Positions 1 to 4,988 of a stretch of 5,057 nt of DNA are shown here, piece by piece. Origin of the DNA: an uncultured Collinsella sp. (GTDB lineage Bacteria; Actinomycetota; Coriobacteriia; Coriobacteriales; Coriobacteriaceae); contig CALLFD010000063.1 of assembly GCA_937997605.1 (NCBI GenBank), forward strand, positions 1 to 5,057, given 5' to 3'. Below the pieces are notes generated by a model. That model had not been told where the DNA came from. It saw nothing but the letters and a program-made list of their open reading frames with translations, and did no database searches. The first letter of the stretch is position 1. Every line of letters begins with the position of its first letter. A program made the position numbers and the translations under genes.

Positions 1-77
1 TGGTAGCGGTGACTGGATTCGAACCAGTGACGCCACGGGTATGAACCGTGTGCTCTAACCAACTGAGCTACACCGCC
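1..77 (-). tRNA. tRNA-Met (anticodon CAT), elongator type
   Basis: The reverse complement folds as a complete cloverleaf: acceptor GGCGGTG pairs with CACCGCT (closing pair G1-U72), followed by discriminator A and an encoded CCA. The anticodon stem is CACGG/CCGTG with loop TTCATAC, giving CAT. The T-arm is ACTGG-TTCGAAT-CCAGT. The anticodon stem lacks the three G-C pairs of initiator tRNA and position 1 is paired, so it reads as elongator Met. A CAT-anticodon tRNA-Ile, with C34 modified to lysidine, cannot be fully excluded from sequence alone. It is the last of three tRNAs in one probable transcript, 3 bp after tRNA-Thr, and its CCA ends exactly at the window edge. Confidence 0.95.
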
Positions 78-80
78 GGA

Positions 81-156
81 TGGAGCCTGCAACCAGACTT
101 GAACTGGTGACCTCTTCGTTACCAACGAAGTGCTCTACCGACTGAGCTATACAGGC
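81..156 (-). tRNA. tRNA-Thr (anticodon GGT)
   Basis: The reverse complement gives a 76-nt cloverleaf. Acceptor GCCTGTA pairs with TGCAGGC (including one U-G pair), then discriminator U and an encoded CCA. The anticodon stem CTTCG/CGAAG encloses loop TTGGTAA, anticodon GGT, which reads ACC and ACU threonine codons. The T-arm is CCAGT-TCAAGTC-TGG-like. It is the middle gene of the cluster, with 10 bp to tRNA-Tyr upstream and 3 bp to tRNA-Met downstream, so all three are probably cut from one precursor. Confidence 0.95.
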
Positions 157-166
157 ACTTGACGGG

Positions 167-248
167 TGGGAGCTATAGGATTCGAACCTATGTAGGCAGA
201 GCCAACGGGTTTACAGCCCGTCCCCATTAACCACTCGGGCAAACTCCC
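167..248 (-). tRNA. tRNA-Tyr (anticodon GTA), class II with extra arm
   Basis: The reverse complement gives acceptor GGGAGTT/AGCTCCC, anticodon stem ACGGG/CCCGT with loop CTGTAAA (anticodon GTA), a long variable arm with a GGC/GCC stem as expected for bacterial tRNA-Tyr, and a T-arm ATAGG-TTCGAAT-CCTAT. The discriminator is A at 167. The next three bases on this strand are CCC, not CCA, so unlike its two neighbours this gene does not encode the full CCA tail, and the terminal A must be made after transcription. It is the first gene of the cluster, with a strong promoter about 60 bp upstream. Confidence 0.95.
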
Positions 249-310
249 AATCGTTCAAGTATCCGCAGGTCCTTTGGTCTTTTGGACCGCCGCCCCCGCG
301 AACGAAGAAG

Positions 311-340
311 ATAATACGATGCCACCTTGGGGGCTGTCAA
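311..340 (-). promoter_or_regulatory. Promoter of the tRNA-Tyr/Thr/Met cluster
   Basis: On the minus strand a perfect -35 box TTGACA (340-335) is followed after 18 bp by a -10 box TATTAT (316-311), one base off TATAAT. Transcription should start near 304, leaving a leader of about 55 nt before tRNA-Tyr. That leader contains a short GGTCC/GGACC stem (268-288). The near-consensus hexamers fit a constitutively strong stable-RNA promoter. The start site itself is inferred. Confidence 0.8.
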
Positions 341-439
341 CGAAAACCTCTAGATACACGGTGCCGGGCGTATCTATATATCTTTGACCTGCGGTTTTAC
401 TGAGTTTGGATATGAAGGACGATGGATTTGGCTACGCTG

Positions 440-469
440 GTGACATTTCCCGAGGGAACACTTTGTCAC
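440..469. repeat. Nested palindrome in non-coding spacer
   Basis: Outer arms GTGACA (440-445) and TGTCAC (464-469) enclose an inner palindrome TTCCC-GA-GGGAA (447-458). It lies in the 341-556 stretch, where I see no convincing gene. It has no T-run, so it is not a standard terminator. It may be an operator, a fragment of a dispersed repeat, or chance. The function is unknown. Confidence 0.4.
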
Positions 470-556
470 GGTGGAGTACATCTACAGCATCGACCTTCGA
501 TACCGACCCTCTTGCACTATTACATAGGTCACGATCGTGCTTCCACGGCACGTTCA

Positions 557-617
557 AGCGTGGATAATCTCCCGCTTTTAGCGCGGCTCTAAGCCCAAAG
601 CGGAGATTATCCACGCT
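557..617. repeat. Large hairpin-forming inverted repeat
   Basis: The left arm 557-572 (AGCGTGGATAATCTCC) is the exact reverse complement of 602-617. Allowing one bulged C at 573, the stem extends by five more pairs (574-578 with 597-601), giving about 21 bp around an 18-nt loop that itself contains GGCT/AGCC. A second small hairpin (TTCTCC 620-625 / GGAGAA 631-636) follows directly. Neither has a U-run on either strand, so this is not an ordinary intrinsic terminator, although it sits just downstream of the regulator gene and could slow polymerase or protect an RNA end. The right arm sequence recurs at 4657-4676, which marks it as part of a dispersed intergenic repeat family. Confidence 0.75.
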
Positions 618-647
618 CATTCTCCAGACGGGAGAACTATAGAGCCG

Positions 648-1484
648 CTACTGCTCGGGCCAGACCAAAGTAGACCCATAGAGCGGCTCCCCCTTGGTGC
701 AGGGGTAGCGACTCAAGTAACACGACGATAGCAAGTCGAAGAAATAGGTCATGGCGTATTTCGAATAAACGCCGAGTCGGTCAATTCCGTTTCCCGCATT
801 ACCAAGACGATATACACGGTCAAAAGACCTCGATTTGTCATCGTTGCTAAACGCAGTAATTAGAATCTTCCTGCCCGAACGGCAATCAAGATACTCACGC
901 GCCTGGGACGCAAATAGCCCGGAGACCGATACGAGAATTATCAATGACTGCGAAGCGTCTCCCATGTTTTTCAATTCCGCGACGTTAGCCCCAGCAACTA
1001 TGCGAACTATCTTGCCCGCATAAAACATTTCCTGCTGAAATCGTACGAGATTGGCGCTCACATTATTGGTGCACCAGATTTCAACGTTTTTATGGCCATC
1101 AATTTCGTCGGCAAGGTGCTTAATAGCGATATCGGACACGCCGCTTTCAACCTCAGCGAACATCTCGATCATGCGAACGTCGAGCTCTGCCCTGTACTCC
1201 TCGTAGCCAAATTCCTCCTCTCGATGGCTTAAGTCGCTTGGAAAGACTGATTGAGTAAATGATTCTTTCAAATCGCTAAGAGACTGGTAGCCCAATCGAT
1301 TGCAGAAACGACGAACAGCGGAACGGGTCACGAATGCATCGCGGGTTATTGTGGCAACATTGATTTCGCTCGAACGCCTAATGTGAGCGATGAGATATCG
1401 AGCGATGGCGGCATCGTTTGACCCAAACTCGCTGTTGATGATGGAGCTAATGCGATTGAGCACATCGAAGTCATTGATATTCAC
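648..1484 (-). CDS. MurR/RpiR family transcriptional regulator (HTH + SIS domain)
   Basis: Likely a DNA-binding regulator of the adjacent phosphosugar operon. The N-terminal third holds an RpiR-type helix-turn-helix with recognition-helix region TRSAVRRFCNRLGY (residues about 53-66 counted from the GTG) and the typical following S-L-x-D-L-K. The C-terminal half (about 125-255) matches an SIS fold, the phosphosugar-sensing domain of this family, with the S-V-S-G segment near 186-189. The usual glycine-rich G-x-G-x-S loop is poorly conserved (C-T-N-N-V-S), so ligand binding may differ. I start at GTG 1484 because AGAGGG lies 5 bp upstream. This gives 278 residues, a normal family length. An in-frame ATG at 1523 would add 13 polar residues but has no ribosome site, and a possible -10 box lies inside that extension. 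The gene is divergent from the hydrolase-transporter operon, which fits local control. Whether it represses or activates cannot be read from the sequence. Confidence 0.9.
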   Translation of the reverse strand: MNINDFDVLNRISSIINSEFGSNDAAIARYLIAHIRRSSEINVATITRDAFVTRSAVRRFCNRLGYQSLSDLKESFTQSVFPSDLSHREEEFGYEEYRAELDVRMIEMFAEVESGVSDIAIKHLADEIDGHKNVEIWCTNNVSANLVRFQQEMFYAGKIVRIVAGANVAELKNMGDASQSLIILVSVSGLFASQAREYLDCRSGRKILITAFSNDDKSRSFDRVYRLGNAGNGIDRLGVYSKYAMTYFFDLLSSCYLSRYPCTKGEPLYGSTLVWPEQ

Positions 1485-1495
1485 GTGATCCCTCT
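1485..1495 (-). promoter_or_regulatory. Ribosome binding site deciding the regulator start
   Basis: On the minus strand AGAGGG (1495-1490) sits 5 bp before GTG 1484, good Shine-Dalgarno spacing. The upstream ATG at 1523 has only TTTGATTCAATAA before it, with no purine-rich site. This favours the shorter GTG-initiated protein. Confidence 0.6.
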
Positions 1496-1511
1496 TTCCG
1501 CTCTCCTCGAA

Positions 1512-1517
1512 ATCATA
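1512..1517 (-). promoter_or_regulatory. Candidate -10 box for the regulator gene
   Basis: The minus strand reads TATGAT (1517-1512), one base off TATAAT. No good -35 box lies 16-18 bp upstream (the hexamer at 17 bp is CTGTTT). If used, transcription would begin near 1505, downstream of the ATG at 1523, and only the GTG start at 1484 would remain available. This is a weak call based on one hexamer. Confidence 0.3.
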
Positions 1518-1526
1518 GTTCATTTA

Positions 1527-1564
1527 TTGAATCAAACAGCTTTGGTCGTTCTCCTATGATTCAA
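1527..1564. promoter_or_regulatory. Operator-like inverted repeat in the divergent control region
   Basis: TTGAATCA (1527-1534) and TGATTCAA (1557-1564) are exact 8-bp inverted copies, 30 bp apart centre to centre, about three helical turns. The right half overlaps the candidate -10 of the hydrolase operon, and the left half lies just upstream of the candidate -10 of the regulator gene. A third, 7-of-8 match (TTGAATGA) is at 1614-1621. The position and symmetry suggest a binding site for the neighbouring RpiR-type protein acting on both promoters. This is inferred, and no known operator consensus is matched. Confidence 0.5.
1555..1560 (+). promoter_or_regulatory. Candidate -10 box for the hydrolase-PTS operon
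   Basis: TATGAT is one base off consensus and would start transcription near 1567, giving a leader of about 70 nt to the ATG at 1636. The -35 region 17 bp upstream (TCAAAC) is poor, as expected of a promoter that depends on an activator. A TTGACG hexamer at 1570 has no matching -10 box at the right spacing. The overlap with the inverted-repeat half-site 1557-1564 would allow direct control. Confidence 0.35.
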
Positions 1565-1635
1565 ATCAGTTGACGTCATCTTAATCGTAATTCCGCCACA
1601 CGTATCCACCGTGTTGAATGATGGAAAGGGGATTC

Positions 1636-3054
1636 ATGGGCAACGTGAACAACATCCCGTTTCTCTGGGGTTCCGCCACGGCGTCTTATCAGTGCGAGGG
1701 TGCCTGGAACGAAGACGGCAAAGGCCTTGGCGAGTGGGATTTCTTTAACCACACAAGCAATAAGAACATCAACCATGTTGACGGTGATGTATCTTGCGAC
1801 TTCTACCATCGCTATGAAGAAGATATCCGCATGATGAAAGAAGGCGGACAAAACACCTATCGCTTCTCTCTTTCATGGAGTCGAATCATCCCCACGGGTA
1901 TCGGTGAAGTGAATGAAAAGGGTATCGATTTTTATAATCGGGTCATTGATTGCTGCCTCGAAAATGGCATAGAGCCCAACGTTACGCTGTTCCATTACGA
2001 TCTGCCATTCACGCTTGCTTGCAAAGGCGGATGGCTGAACAACGATATGGCAGAGTGGTTCTGCAAATACGCCAAGATTTGCTTTGAGCGCTTTGGAGAC
2101 CGCGTCAAAATCTGGGCTACCGTTAACGAGCCGCATTTCTACAGCTACTGCGTAAACATGTTGGGCAACTATCCCCCCAATCGATCGCTCGACGTTCAGT
2201 CGTACATGCAGTTTCAGTACAACCTGATGCGCGCAAGCGCACTCGCAGTCCGAGCATATCGTCAAATGGGCTACGACGGCATCATCGGCGCCGTCCACGA
2301 TGGCGGCGTTGTCGAACTCGACCCGGCAACCGAGCACCCCGATGACGTATTTCGATACGCAGACTTTTTCGCCAATCGCATGATTCTGGCACCAGCACTT
2401 CAGGGTCAACTGCCGCCAGAAATGGACGAAATCCTTGAAAAACTTGGCGTCTCGCTCTATCGATCCCCAAATGACGTAGAAGAATTCAGAGACGGTAAAG
2501 TCGATTTTATTGGACTCAACGTGTATTGCCGAGAGTATGTAACCGACTGGCACGGTGGAGAGCTTGCCGTTTCGGCGAACAATAAGGGCGGTTCGAGCAA
2601 AAAGGTCGAAGGAAAATGCATTGCGCCCTTGTTTGAAAGCGCCCGCGACAGCAATGTTCCCCGCAATAAATGGGGCCGCGAAATACTCCCAAGTTGCATG
2701 TATTCAACCATCATGGATGTCCACGAGCGCTATGACGCGCCCCGCATCTTTATTACGGAAAACGGACATGGCGCCTATGAGCAACCAGACGCAGACGGAA
2801 TGATCCACGATGATGACCGCATCGAGCTTCTGGGCCAGTTCATCGAGCACATGATGAGGGCTAAGCGCGACGGCGCGCGCGTTGAGGGCTACTACCTCTG
2901 GTCGACGATGGATCTGTATAGCTGGATCAACGGCTACGAAAAACGATACGGACTTGTCCATATCGACTTCGAGAACAATCTGGAGCGCACCCCCAAAAAG
3001 AGCTGGTATTGGTACCGAGACCTTATCTCGAAGTATCAGGAGCAGGAAGGTTAG
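1636..3054 (+). CDS. Family GH1 6-phospho-beta-glycosidase (6-phospho-beta-glucosidase/galactosidase)
   Basis: A cytoplasmic retaining glycosidase expected to hydrolyse the 6-phospho-beta-glycoside delivered by the PTS. Counting from ATG 1636 (472 residues), the protein shows the GH1 opening F-L-W-G-S-A-T-A-S-Y-Q, the acid/base motif T-V-N-E-P (Glu165), the nucleophile motif I-T-E-N-G (Glu375), and W-S-T-M-D near 422. No signal peptide is seen. The phosphate-pocket residues are present: Ser429, Lys436 and Tyr438 in S-W-I-N-G-Y-E-K-R-Y-G, corresponding to Ser428/Lys435/Tyr437 of LacG. Plain beta-glucosidases have Glu where Ser429 lies. Trp430 follows, as in 6-phospho-beta-galactosidases, where most 6-phospho-beta-glucosidases have a small residue. 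Specificity is therefore uncertain between EC 3.2.1.85 and 3.2.1.86. ATG 1636 is chosen because AAAGGGG lies 4 bp upstream. The in-frame ATGs at 1618 and 1621 lack a ribosome site. First gene of the operon, ending 9 bp before the permease gene. Confidence 0.93.
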   Translation: MGNVNNIPFLWGSATASYQCEGAWNEDGKGLGEWDFFNHTSNKNINHVDGDVSCDFYHRYEEDIRMMKEGGQNTYRFSLSWSRIIPTGIGEVNEKGIDFYNRVIDCCLENGIEPNVTLFHYDLPFTLACKGGWLNNDMAEWFCKYAKICFERFGDRVKIWATVNEPHFYSYCVNMLGNYPPNRSLDVQSYMQFQYNLMRASALAVRAYRQMGYDGIIGAVHDGGVVELDPATEHPDDVFRYADFFANRMILAPALQGQLPPEMDEILEKLGVSLYRSPNDVEEFRDGKVDFIGLNVYCREYVTDWHGGELAVSANNKGGSSKKVEGKCIAPLFESARDSNVPRNKWGREILPSCMYSTIMDVHERYDAPRIFITENGHGAYEQPDADGMIHDDDRIELLGQFIEHMMRAKRDGARVEGYYLWSTMDLYSWINGYEKRYGLVHIDFENNLERTPKKSWYWYRDLISKYQEQEG

Positions 3055-3057
3055 GAG
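3053..3057 (+). promoter_or_regulatory. Ribosome binding site of the EIIBC gene, overlapping the upstream stop codon
   Basis: AGGAG (3053-3057) lies 6 bp before ATG 3064 and shares two bases with the TAG stop (3052-3054) of the glycosidase gene. Ribosomes finishing the first gene would sit on this site, which suggests translational coupling. Confidence 0.7.
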
Positions 3058-3063
3058 AAAGAG

Positions 3064-4464
3064 ATGAAATATCAGGCAATGTCCGAAACAGTCCTAAAGG
3101 CTGTTGGCGGCAAAGAGAACATTACATCGGTAACTCATTGTGCGACGCGCCTTCGCATCGACGCACGAGACACCTCGATCATCGATCTCCAGCTCGCCAA
3201 ATCGGCTGACCAGGCGCTCGGGGCAGTAGTCAGCGGTGGCCAGCTTCAGGTGATCATCGGCCCCAACGTCACCGAGGCCTACAACGACTTCCTCGACTTC
3301 GCGGGAATCGAAGTCGGCGGTGGCACGGTTGCCGACGATGCCCAAACCGCCAAAGACCTTGCAGAAGGCATTAAAAGCGGTAACACCGCCATGGGCTTGA
3401 TTGAGAAATTCGGGAACGTCTCTGCACAGGTATTCATGCCCATCGTCCCGGCGCTCATCGTTGGCGGACTCATTCTTTCGATCAAGAATCTCCTGGTCAA
3501 TTATTGTGGATTGAGCACCGATAGCGGAACCGCCCAGGTTCTGCTGGCGATCTTCAGCGCCTCATTTAGCTTCCTGCCCGTTTACCTCGGCTATCAGCTC
3601 GCCACCGTCATGAAGATGCAGCCTATCATGGGCGCACTGCTGGGCGCAATCATGATTAGCTCGTCTATTAGCGGTGCTGAGGGTCTCGACTTTCTTGGCA
3701 TCCCCATCCCGACGAATGACTACTCGAGCACGGTGGTGCCAATCGTACTGGGCGTTGTGTTCATGTACTTTGTTGATCGCGGTCTTCAGAAAATCATCCC
3801 CGACATTACCAAACTGTTCTTGAAGCCGCTGCTCACCATGTTCATCGTCGTGCCTGTTGAGCTGATTATCCTCGGCCCCGCCGGCAGCATGATGGGCTAC
3901 GCGCTGAGTGATGCCGCCACGTGGCTCATGGATAACGTGGCATTTATCGCTACTCCAATCCTTGCAGCCCTTAACCCCTATTTTGTCATGCTCGGTCTTG
4001 ATAAGGCCTACATCGCGATCGAAGTTACGAGCTTGGCGCAGCTCGGCTGGGCGCCCATCATCTTTGGCTTCATCTCAAACCTCTGCATTGGCGGCACGAG
4101 TCTCGCCTTGGCAACTGCAATGAAAGGCAACAAGGAGAAGAGAGGTATGGTCACCACGGTTGCCGTCACCGCACTCTGTGGCGTAACTGAGCCCGCATTT
4201 TACGGCTGCCTCATCGAGCGTCCCCGCCTGCTTGTCGGCACAGCAATCGGCGCCCTCTGCGCGGGACTCCCTGCAGGCATCTTCGTCCTGAAGGAGTATG
4301 TTGCGGGAGCATGCCCCGGTCTTCTTTCTGCGCTGATCTTTATCGCTCCCGATGGATCCATGGGCAACTTCGTACTGGCGTGCGTTGTCGCCGTCATCGC
4401 CATCGTTGTCTCGTTCATCGCTGCACGCGTGATCATCAAGAAGAATCCCAACTATATTGAGTAG
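3064..4464 (+). CDS. PTS beta-glucoside-type transporter, EIIBC component
   Basis: A membrane permease that transports and phosphorylates a beta-linked sugar. The N-terminal EIIB domain (about residues 4-80) carries the phosphorylation-site motif V-T-H-C-A-T-R-L-R-I with Cys26. After a linker (about 85-108), the EIIC domain (about 109-458) begins with the F-x-P-I-x-P-A-L pattern and has roughly ten hydrophobic segments. It contains the family motif G-V-T-E-P-A-F-Y-G (Glu376 at the sugar site). At 466 residues it has normal EIIBC length. No EIIA domain is fused and none is encoded in the window, so EIIA must be supplied in trans. The segment G-L-D-K at 311-314 replaces the G-x-H-W typical of the beta-glucoside family. 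Start ATG 3064 has AGGAG 6 bp upstream. It is the second and last operon gene, followed by a strong terminator. The class is clear, but the sugar transported is not established by sequence. Confidence 0.93.
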   Translation: MKYQAMSETVLKAVGGKENITSVTHCATRLRIDARDTSIIDLQLAKSADQALGAVVSGGQLQVIIGPNVTEAYNDFLDFAGIEVGGGTVADDAQTAKDLAEGIKSGNTAMGLIEKFGNVSAQVFMPIVPALIVGGLILSIKNLLVNYCGLSTDSGTAQVLLAIFSASFSFLPVYLGYQLATVMKMQPIMGALLGAIMISSSISGAEGLDFLGIPIPTNDYSSTVVPIVLGVVFMYFVDRGLQKIIPDITKLFLKPLLTMFIVVPVELIILGPAGSMMGYALSDAATWLMDNVAFIATPILAALNPYFVMLGLDKAYIAIEVTSLAQLGWAPIIFGFISNLCIGGTSLALATAMKGNKEKRGMVTTVAVTALCGVTEPAFYGCLIERPRLLVGTAIGALCAGLPAGIFVLKEYVAGACPGLLSALIFIAPDGSMGNFVLACVVAVIAIVVSFIAARVIIKKNPNYIE

Positions 4465-4565
4465 ATGCCCACTGCTTGCATTGGGGACATCCTCGGCAGA
4501 CCATTAGCAAGAACCCAAGAAGTCCCTTAGGAGCTCGATTAATCCATTCGGATTCCTCAGGCACA

Positions 4566-4607
4566 AACGACCCCGATTCCACAATGAAATCGGGGTCGTT
4601 GTTTCTA
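4566..4607 (+). terminator. Intrinsic terminator of the hydrolase-PTS operon
   Basis: A perfect 13-bp stem (4566-4578, AACGACCCCGATT, with 4588-4600) and a 9-nt loop are followed by GTTTCT. It lies about 100 bp after the EIIBC stop. The GC-rich stem and short U-rich tail give a strong rho-independent terminator. The A-rich flank on the left could allow weaker termination from the other strand. Confidence 0.88.
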
Positions 4608-4656
4608 AAGCCTTCGATAGACAATCGGTGTTTACCTTAGCTCCCTATCCAAGTTA

Positions 4657-4721
4657 ATTATCCACGCTCGTTCTCCGGTCGGAAGATTTTCTTCTCTCGC
4701 GTGTCCAGAAATCCACGCTCG
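4657..4721. repeat. Dispersed repeat fragments (TATCCACGCTC core)
   Basis: Positions 4657-4676 match 606-625 (right arm of the large hairpin and its flank) at 19 of 20 bases in the same orientation, with the only difference at 4670 (G for A). The core ATCCACGCTCG occurs again at 4711-4721. No matching left arm is present here, so these are partial copies without the big hairpin. Such recurrence points to a genome-wide intergenic repeat. I recall similar elements in Collinsella-like genomes but cannot confirm it here. Confidence 0.65.
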
Positions 4722-4756
4722 AGCAGAACATCCAGGTCCGCACCCGCCCTTGTCTC

Positions 4757-4803
4757 GATCTGTAACAGCAAGAGGCCTATTCCGCTTCTACATGTTACAG
4801 ATC
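4757..4803. repeat. Palindromic unit 1 (GATCTGTAACA arms)
   Basis: The arms GATCTGTAACA (4757-4767) and TGTTACAGATC (4793-4803) are perfect 11-bp inverted copies around a 25-nt spacer, 47 bp in total. The unit is preceded by TCTC, as is unit 2. There is no ORF or U-run. The function is unknown. It may be a dispersed palindrome or a protein-binding site. Confidence 0.8.
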
Positions 4804-4836
4804 AAGATATTCCTAAAACACCCTAAGTTTCATCTC

Positions 4837-4883
4837 AATCTGTAACAGTTAGATGCCAAATATCGGTCTTGGTGTTACAGATT
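4837..4883. repeat. Palindromic unit 2 (AATCTGTAACA arms)
   Basis: The arms AATCTGTAACA (4837-4847) and TGTTACAGATT (4873-4883) form a perfect 11-bp inverted repeat with a 25-nt spacer, identical in geometry to unit 1 and placed 80 bp after it in the same orientation. Both outermost bases changed together (G-C in unit 1, A-T in unit 2), which preserves pairing, while the spacers agree at only about half their positions. This pattern suggests that the palindrome itself is selected or copied as a unit. Confidence 0.8.
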
Positions 4884-4949
4884 TAGACAAACTGGAGGAC
4901 GAGACAAACCAAAAACGGGATGGGCGCTAACCCGATGGCGCACCACCTA

Positions 4950-4988
4950 AATAGAAACGGGCTCCGTCCCATATAGAGACAGAGCCCG
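4950..4988 (-). terminator. Intrinsic terminator, minus strand, for a gene beyond the right edge
   Basis: On the minus strand CGGGCTCTGTC (4988-4978) pairs with GACGGAGCCCG (4968-4958) through one G-U pair. The loop is 9 nt and the tail is TTTCTATT. On the plus strand the same position is an A-C mismatch and there is no T-run, so the direction is clear. It implies a leftward transcript entering from the right. A minus-strand frame ending in TAA at 5006-5008 could be the end of that gene, but only about 16 codons are visible, too few to call. Confidence 0.7.

Noticed and set aside
1..248. tRNA cluster as an integration site for a genomic island carrying the sugar operon
   Set aside because: The operon lies on the 5' side of the tRNA cluster, whereas integrases normally use tRNA 3' ends. 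No integrase and no duplicated tRNA 3' end are visible in the window.
412..567. 51-residue plus-strand ORF starting M-K-D-D-G-F
   Set aside because: There is no convincing ribosome site, it overlaps the nested palindrome, and it ends inside the hairpin left arm. The composition is Ser/Thr-rich without a recognisable family.
432..620. 62-residue minus-strand ORF beginning M-S-V-D-N-L-R
   Set aside because: Its start lies inside the right arm of the large inverted repeat, GGAG is only 1 bp from the ATG, and there is no recognisable domain. It is best explained as read-through of repeat and spacer DNA.
642..689. 8-bp inverted repeat GAGCCGCT/AGCGGCTC around the regulator stop codon, considered as its terminator
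   Set aside because: The loop is 32 nt, one arm is inside the coding sequence, and the following minus-strand sequence TATAGTTCTC is not a clear U-tract.
1873..2553. 226-residue minus-strand ORF opposite the glycosidase gene
   Set aside because: It is antisense to a gene with clear GH1 catalytic motifs, has no domain of its own, and fits an open antisense shadow frame.
4465..4530. 21-codon ORF directly after the EIIBC stop (M-P-T-A-C-I-G)
   Set aside because: The ATG abuts the stop codon and has no Shine-Dalgarno sequence. The sequence does not resemble a known small protein.
4753..4883. The two palindromic units as a CRISPR array
   Set aside because: There are only two units, each an inverted repeat with long internal spacers, rather than multiple short direct repeats with unique spacers. 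No cas genes are present.
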